From Ferruginibacter sp. (lineage in GTDB: Bacteria > Bacteroidota > Bacteroidia > Chitinophagales > Chitinophagaceae): a stretch of 10,565 nucleotides of DNA. Position 1 is the first letter of the stretch. Each line of letters opens with the position of its first letter. Below the pieces are notes generated by a model, which was given only the letters and a program-made list of their open reading frames with translations, was not told where the DNA came from and ran no database searches. A program made the translations under genes and the position numbers. Location: assembly GCA_018882645.1 (NCBI GenBank), contig VERM01000026.1:1-10565 (forward strand), in the 5' to 3' direction. This document shows positions 7,029-10,565 of the stretch, one piece after another.

Positions 7029-7778
7029 TTATTCTATTAAATATTTCATTTGATTTGTTGAAAAAAATTCATCGTTGATATTTCTGTTAAATAAAACACT
7101 TTCATAAACCATTTCTGTTTTTTGATTGGGCTTATCAGCCGGAATGATTTCAAAATGGGTAGGTATAAGCCTATTGTCCATTATTTTAACTTCATCAGCA
7201 TTCATTGTATTTATCAAGACGTTATCTTCATCATAAAACTGTATGTGCAACTGAATACTTCTTTCTTTATCTATACAGATGATCAGTTTACCCCAAACCA
7301 CAGTAGCTCCTGATAGCGGAATAAGAATAATTTTATAACATAACCTTCCGTTAATAATTGTGTCATTAAAAAAAGAATGAGAATAGTCTTTTAACAAGGA
7401 AGATTCTTTTACAAGGTCATCGTTCGAAAAATCAGTACCCATCCAAGACTGACTCATCATTGAAGGTGGAAGCTTTATGACTTTTTCGATTGACGGAATC
7501 CAGTTCCATACTTCTTTTTTTCTTTTTAAATACACAATTCCCTTGTCTCTAGCCGGAGCCGTAACAAGCAGCATAGAATAGTCATTCCCTTTCAACCAGG
7601 CTTTGATTTTAAACGATCTGCTCCAATTAGGCCTTATCGTTCTTAATGTTATTTCACATTGAGAGGTAAGACCTCGCATTTTTTCTTCACTTTTTTCAAT
7701 GACCTCCCTTGCCGTCTGCGAGCAAACACTGATTGGAAGAATAATAAATATGTATAAGGCAAGAATTAAGCATTTCAT
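7029..7778 (-). CDS. LolA-like outer-membrane lipoprotein-sorting protein, 249 aa
   Basis: This is a predicted periplasmic carrier. The signal peptide ends V-C-S-Q near residue 21 and leaves a mature protein of about 228 residues. The mature part has the pattern of the LolA-like family often annotated 'outer membrane lipoprotein-sorting protein' (TP0789-type, PF17131 from memory). It has an N-terminal helix 'A-R-E-V-I-E-K-S-E-E-K-M', an antiparallel sheet with 'V-W-N-W-I-P-S-I-E-K-V-I-K-L-P' (90-104), and the hallmark 'W-M-G-T-D-F-S-N-D-D-L-V' (112-123). Such proteins form a half-barrel that shields acyl chains. It is first in the operon, 11 bp before the first permease. The ATG lies within a small inverted repeat on the minus strand (TTCATT/AATGAA, 7789-7774), which could affect initiation, but the stem is weak. 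It is longer than classical LolA and should not be equated with it. Confidence 0.88.
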   Translation of the reverse strand: MKCLILALYIFIILPISVCSQTAREVIEKSEEKMRGLTSQCEITLRTIRPNWSRSFKIKAWLKGNDYSMLLVTAPARDKGIVYLKRKKEVWNWIPSIEKVIKLPPSMMSQSWMGTDFSNDDLVKESSLLKDYSHSFFNDTIINGRLCYKIILIPLSGATVVWGKLIICIDKERSIQLHIQFYDEDNVLINTMNADEVKIMDNRLIPTHFEIIPADKPNQKTEMVYESVLFNRNINDEFFSTNQMKYLIE

Positions 7779-7952
7779 TGTTAAATGAAGTTCGAAATAT
7801 CAGGCTCAATAAAACATGATTAATATTTGTTCTGTAGATAGATATGCGGATGGTTTATTGTATAGAAATTTTAAATAGTCATATTTTTATAACAATAAAA
7901 TCTATAATTTTATAAACAAGTCCCTTGAATAAGATATTCAAAAATTAATACC
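7779..7952. promoter_or_regulatory. Divergent promoter region between the Lol-like operon and the deacetylase gene
   Basis: These 174 bp separate divergent genes and must hold both promoters. On the plus strand, TAATATTTG at 7821-7829 resembles the Bacteroidota -7 element TAnnTTTG but with one extra base. An AT-only dyad with 7-bp arms (ATAAAAT 7895-7901, ATTTTAT 7907-7913) lies about 40 bp before the ATG at 7953. CAATAAA (7807-7813) and TTTATTG (7854-7860) form a long-spaced inverted repeat. None of these is strong enough to name as a site, and no Fur-like box was seen. Confidence 0.4.
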
Positions 7953-8903
7953 ATGCAAACTCTATCTGAAAGACAAAGGCCGCTCATTTATTCTCTTTTA
8001 ATTATTGATTTTTTAAAGTACAAATTTGTATTGCTCTTTATCATCTTCTTTCAAACATCAATTTCTCTGTCGGCGCAAGAAAAAGTTACACCTGTAAAGG
8101 CATTGGTTGTAGTTGCGCATCCGGACGATGAAACGGGCATGGCAGCCATAATTTATAAGATCACCAAAGAGCAAGGCGGTATTGTCGACCAGGCGGTTAT
8201 CACAAATGGTGAAGGTGGCTATCGTTACTCTCTGCTTGCCGAACCTTACTATAATCTAAAATTGACGGATGAAAAAGTTGGAAGAGAAAATCTTCCCCGT
8301 ATCAGAAAACAGGAATTGATGAATGCCGGAAAAATAATCGGTATCAGAAATCATTATTTTTTCGATCAGAAAGATGCACACTACGGACTTGACGTCAGAG
8401 AACCTCTCGATACTACCTGGAATGTAAATTGGGTTCAAAGCAGACTTAAAGAATTAATGACTAATAATAAATATGATTTTGTTTTTTGTCTAATCCCGGA
8501 CTCATCAACACATGCACATCACAAAGCGGCAACAATACTCTCACTCAAAACAGTTCAAACATTAAAAGAAAAACCCATTGTTTTGGGAGTAAGCACCTCC
8601 AAAAAAAACGACACCACACAAAAAACATTTAAACAGTTGGAGAACTTTCCAATTACTAAAGTTGCATCCGGTAAACCATCTTTTCAATTCGACCGGACAG
8701 TCAATTTCGGTTTTAAAAACAGATTGAATTACAAGATAATTGTGAATTGGGAAATTGCCGAACATAAGTCACAAGGAACAATGCAAACGTACATGAATGA
8801 AGGAGACTATGAAGATTTCTGGTTTTTTGACATGAACAGTCCCGAATCCTATAAAAAAACCGAAAAGTTTTTTGAGAATTTAAAATTAACCACTCCTCAA
8901 TAA
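7953..8903 (+). CDS. Secreted PIG-L/LmbE-family zinc deacetylase, 316 aa
   Basis: This family removes N-acetyl groups from amino-sugar conjugates using one zinc ion. The metal and catalytic motif A-H-P-D-D-E is at residues 55-60, T-N-G-E-G-G at 84-89, the conserved R-x-x-E-L-x-x-A-x-x-I-x-G-I helix at about 118-131, and the C-terminal histidine cluster H-A-H-H at 187-190. A hydrophobic stretch (about 24-40) ends S-L-S-A-Q, so the enzyme is exported. The n-region is unusually long (about 22 residues) from ATG 7953. No other in-frame ATG exists before the hydrophobic core and an in-frame TGA lies at 7926-7928, so this start stands unless a rare ATT or TTG is used. The 120 or so residues after the catalytic domain are not recognisable. 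Export argues against a role as the cytosolic bacillithiol enzyme BshB. It is 43 bp upstream of the solute-binding lipoprotein gene. The substrate is unknown. Confidence 0.9.
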   Translation: MQTLSERQRPLIYSLLIIDFLKYKFVLLFIIFFQTSISLSAQEKVTPVKALVVVAHPDDETGMAAIIYKITKEQGGIVDQAVITNGEGGYRYSLLAEPYYNLKLTDEKVGRENLPRIRKQELMNAGKIIGIRNHYFFDQKDAHYGLDVREPLDTTWNVNWVQSRLKELMTNNKYDFVFCLIPDSSTHAHHKAATILSLKTVQTLKEKPIVLGVSTSKKNDTTQKTFKQLENFPITKVASGKPSFQFDRTVNFGFKNRLNYKIIVNWEIAEHKSQGTMQTYMNEGDYEDFWFFDMNSPESYKKTEKFFENLKLTTPQ

Positions 8904-8946
8904 TGTTTTTAAAAAATATGTTTAGAGAAATTAATCTGCCTTAAAT

Positions 8947-9975
8947 ATGAAATTAACATTCACACGAATTTTAACTGTTGCTGCCTGTCTATTGTTATTC
9001 AGTCAATGCAACAGCAATAAAAAAGAGAAGCTCGTAATTTATTCACCTCACGGGAAAGAACTGTTGAGTGAATTCGAAAAAAGCTTCGAAACGAAAAATC
9101 CTAATATTGATATTCAATGGCTGGACATGTCGTCTCAGCAGGTTTTTGACAGAATAAGCAACGAATCCAAAAATCCACAGGCTGATATTTGGTGGGGAGC
9201 CCCCGCTACCATGTTCACACGTGCAGAAAAGTCCGGACTGCTTGAACAATACAAACCCACCTGGGCTGATCAGATTCCTGCTTCCGCAAAAAGTAAAAAT
9301 GATTTTTGGTACGGCACTTTCTCAACGCCACAAGTAATCGCTTTTAATAGCAACAAGATTACTGCAGATAAAGCCCCTAAAGACTGGAATGAAATTGTTG
9401 GACCTTCATGGAAAGGAAAAGTCGTTTTACGAAATCCAATGGCTTCCGGAACACTCAGGGCTATTTTCAGTGCCATGCTGGAGCAATCGATTAAAAGAAC
9501 AGGCAAAGAAGATGAAGGATGGAACTGGTTGAAAATGCTTGACACTAACACTGCTATCTATACTGCAGATCCTACTCAAATGTATGCTAAACTCGGCGGA
9601 GATGCAGAAGTCGTAACCATATGGAACATGCCGGATATTGAATTGCAAAAAAATAAAAATAAATATCCATTCGGGTATGTATTTCCACAAAACGGTACAG
9701 TAGTGCTTACAGATGGTATCGCCATTGTTAAAGGAACAAAACACCTTGCTCTTGCAAAAGAATTCTACGAATTTGTAACATCCAAAGAAAGTCTGATTAC
9801 GCAGGCAGAAAAATTTTATCGCATTCCATCCAGAACAGATATGGAAAAAGACAAATTACCCAATTGGCTTAAAACAGCCAACTACTCAGCACTTGACGTC
9901 AACTGGGATATCATTGCTGAAAAGGAAGCCGAATGGATGAAAAAATGGGATAATGAAGTTCATACAAAAAACTAA
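8947..9975 (+). CDS. AfuA/FbpA-type ABC extracellular solute-binding lipoprotein, 342 aa
   Basis: This protein captures a ligand outside the inner membrane for the ABC importer whose ATPase follows. The N-terminus is a signal ending L-F-S-Q-C, with Cys21 as probable lipidation site, although Gln at -1 is unusual for a lipobox. The mature protein follows the family-1/AfuA pattern: 'L-V-I-Y-S-P-H-G-K-E-L-L-S-E-F-E-K-S-F-E' as first strand and helix, 'A-D-I-W-W-G-A-P-A' about residue 78-86, a hinge strand 'F-S-T-P-Q-V-I-A-F-N-S', 'D-W-N-E-I', 'N-P-M-A-S-G-T-L-R-A' in the ligand pocket, and a late 'R-I-P-S-R-T-D'. Length is normal. The family includes ferric-iron, hexose-phosphate, aminoethylphosphonate and polyamine binders. 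I see no adjacent Tyr-Tyr pair of the iron-binding FbpA kind in the expected region, so iron is not assured. It ends 6 bp before the ATPase start. Confidence 0.9.
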   Translation: MKLTFTRILTVAACLLLFSQCNSNKKEKLVIYSPHGKELLSEFEKSFETKNPNIDIQWLDMSSQQVFDRISNESKNPQADIWWGAPATMFTRAEKSGLLEQYKPTWADQIPASAKSKNDFWYGTFSTPQVIAFNSNKITADKAPKDWNEIVGPSWKGKVVLRNPMASGTLRAIFSAMLEQSIKRTGKEDEGWNWLKMLDTNTAIYTADPTQMYAKLGGDAEVVTIWNMPDIELQKNKNKYPFGYVFPQNGTVVLTDGIAIVKGTKHLALAKEFYEFVTSKESLITQAEKFYRIPSRTDMEKDKLPNWLKTANYSALDVNWDIIAEKEAEWMKKWDNEVHTKN

Positions 9976-9981
9976 CCCATC

Positions 9982-10565
9982 GTGTCATTTCTTGAAATAA
10001 AAAATATCTGTAAAAGTTTTGAAGGAAAATCTGTTTTAAACAATATCAATATCTCTATAAAGAAAGGAGCGTTTGTTTCATTGCTTGGTAAAAGCGGTTG
10101 CGGTAAAACAACTTTATTGAGAACGATCGCCGGACTGGAATTGCCCGAAATCGGAAACATTCATTTGAATGGAGTTGATATTACTTCCACTCCGGTTCAG
10201 TCAAGAAACATTGGCTTTGTCTTTCAGAATTATGCACTGTTCCCGCATTTGAACGTATGGCAGAACATTGCTTATGGATTGAAAATAAAAAAATTAAGCA
10301 CATCAATTGTAAATGCCAAAGTTGAAAGCGTACTGAATAAAGTTGGGCTGGCTCAAAAAAAAAATACCAACGTTTCATTACTCAGTGGTGGAGAGCAACA
10401 AAGAGTAGCTTTTGCAAGAGCTATTGTTAATGAGCCCGAAATACTACTATTGGATGAACCTTTGTCTAATCTGGATTTCTCATTAAGAACACAGGCCAGA
10501 AACGAACTCAAGAGACTACAGCGGGAAACAGGTATTACTTCCATTTTTGTTACCCACGATCAGAC
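9982..10565 (+). CDS. ABC importer ATPase, FbpC/PotA type, GTG start (right-truncated)
   Basis: The frame opens at GTG 9982, 6 bp after the solute-binding protein's stop, and runs open to the window edge (194 complete codons). No in-frame ATG occurs in the visible part, so GTG is the natural start; it places Phe3-Leu4-Glu5 as the usual first strand. All visible motifs are intact: Walker A G-K-S-G-C-G-K-T (36-43), a 'F-V-F-Q-N-Y-A-L-F-P-H-L' Q-loop typical of this subfamily, signature L-S-G-G-E-Q-Q-R (134-141), Walker B I-L-L-L-D-E (154-159), D-loop N-L-D and H-loop His192. Family members usually run to about 340-350 residues with a regulatory C-terminal domain, which lies beyond the edge. The protein powers import of the ligand bound by its neighbour; the permease gene is not in the window and probably follows. 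Confidence 0.93.
   Translation, partial: MSFLEIKNICKSFEGKSVLNNINISIKKGAFVSLLGKSGCGKTTLLRTIAGLELPEIGNIHLNGVDITSTPVQSRNIGFVFQNYALFPHLNVWQNIAYGLKIKKLSTSIVNAKVESVLNKVGLAQKKNTNVSLLSGGEQQRVAFARAIVNEPEILLLDEPLSNLDFSLRTQARNELKRLQRETGITSIFVTHDQ

Noticed and set aside
7774..7789. Hairpin TTCATT/AATGAA covering the LolA-like start codon as a translational switch
   Set aside because: Six mostly A-T pairs with a 4-nt loop give little stability; without conservation it cannot be called regulatory.
8904..8946. Fur box or riboswitch ahead of the possible iron-type importer
   Set aside because: The 43-bp gap is too short for a known riboswitch and shows no GATAATGATAATCATTATC-like inverted repeat.
9270..9744. 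Two overlapping minus-strand ORFs of 93 and 105 codons opposite the solute-binding protein gene
   Set aside because: They lie entirely antisense to a well-recognised protein and their translations show no family features; they are frame shadows.
1..10565. CRISPR array, tRNA, rRNA, insertion sequence or phage genes
   Set aside because: No regularly spaced repeats, cloverleaf-like segments, transposase motifs or terminal inverted repeats were seen by eye on either strand.

Overview
The window looks like a chromosomal segment from an AT-rich member of the Bacteroidota. Several predicted exported proteins have signal peptides ending in a residue followed by Gln (V-A-Q, F-S-Q, F-G-Q, C-S-Q, S-A-Q), which is common in that phylum. 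Shine-Dalgarno sequences are weak or absent, intergenic DNA is very A+T rich, and the gene families fit. The exact genus cannot be read from the sequence.

Left part (1-2798): the 3' end of a gene running in from the left edge; a 355-bp gene-free stretch with a recurring ATCACTT heptamer; a 132-aa cytoplasmic protein of unknown function; a 211-aa exported protein of unknown function; and, convergent to it, a 183-aa exported protein of unknown function. A weak hairpin plus T-run at 2047-2071 is the only terminator-like element there. A clean 17-bp dyad lies just upstream of the 183-aa gene.

Middle part (2799-7778, minus strand): a tight five-gene operon. In transcription order it holds a periplasmic LolA-like outer-membrane lipoprotein-sorting protein, two paralogous FtsX/LolC/E-type permeases, a LolD-type ABC ATPase and an outer-membrane beta-barrel protein. 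Gaps and overlaps of +11, +3, -46 and -1 bp suggest one transcript with translational coupling. Together the proteins could form an inner-membrane extractor, a periplasmic carrier and an outer-membrane partner for lipidated or hydrophobic cargo (inference). The barrel gene carries an in-frame amber codon at 3138-3140. The same frame stays open for another 112 codons and ends in a barrel-like C-terminal Phe, so the gene is either recently broken, misread in sequencing, or read through.

Right part (7953-10565, plus strand, divergent from the operon): a secreted PIG-L/LmbE-type zinc deacetylase, then an AfuA-type extracellular solute-binding lipoprotein, then a GTG-started ABC ATPase of the FbpC/PotA type that runs off the right edge. 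The close spacing of the last two marks an importer operon, and the deacetylase may be its first gene.

No rRNA, tRNA, CRISPR array, insertion sequence or phage gene was recognised. The most checkable oddities are the amber codon in the barrel gene, the complete carrier/exporter/barrel cassette, and the pairing of a secreted deacetylase with a solute importer.
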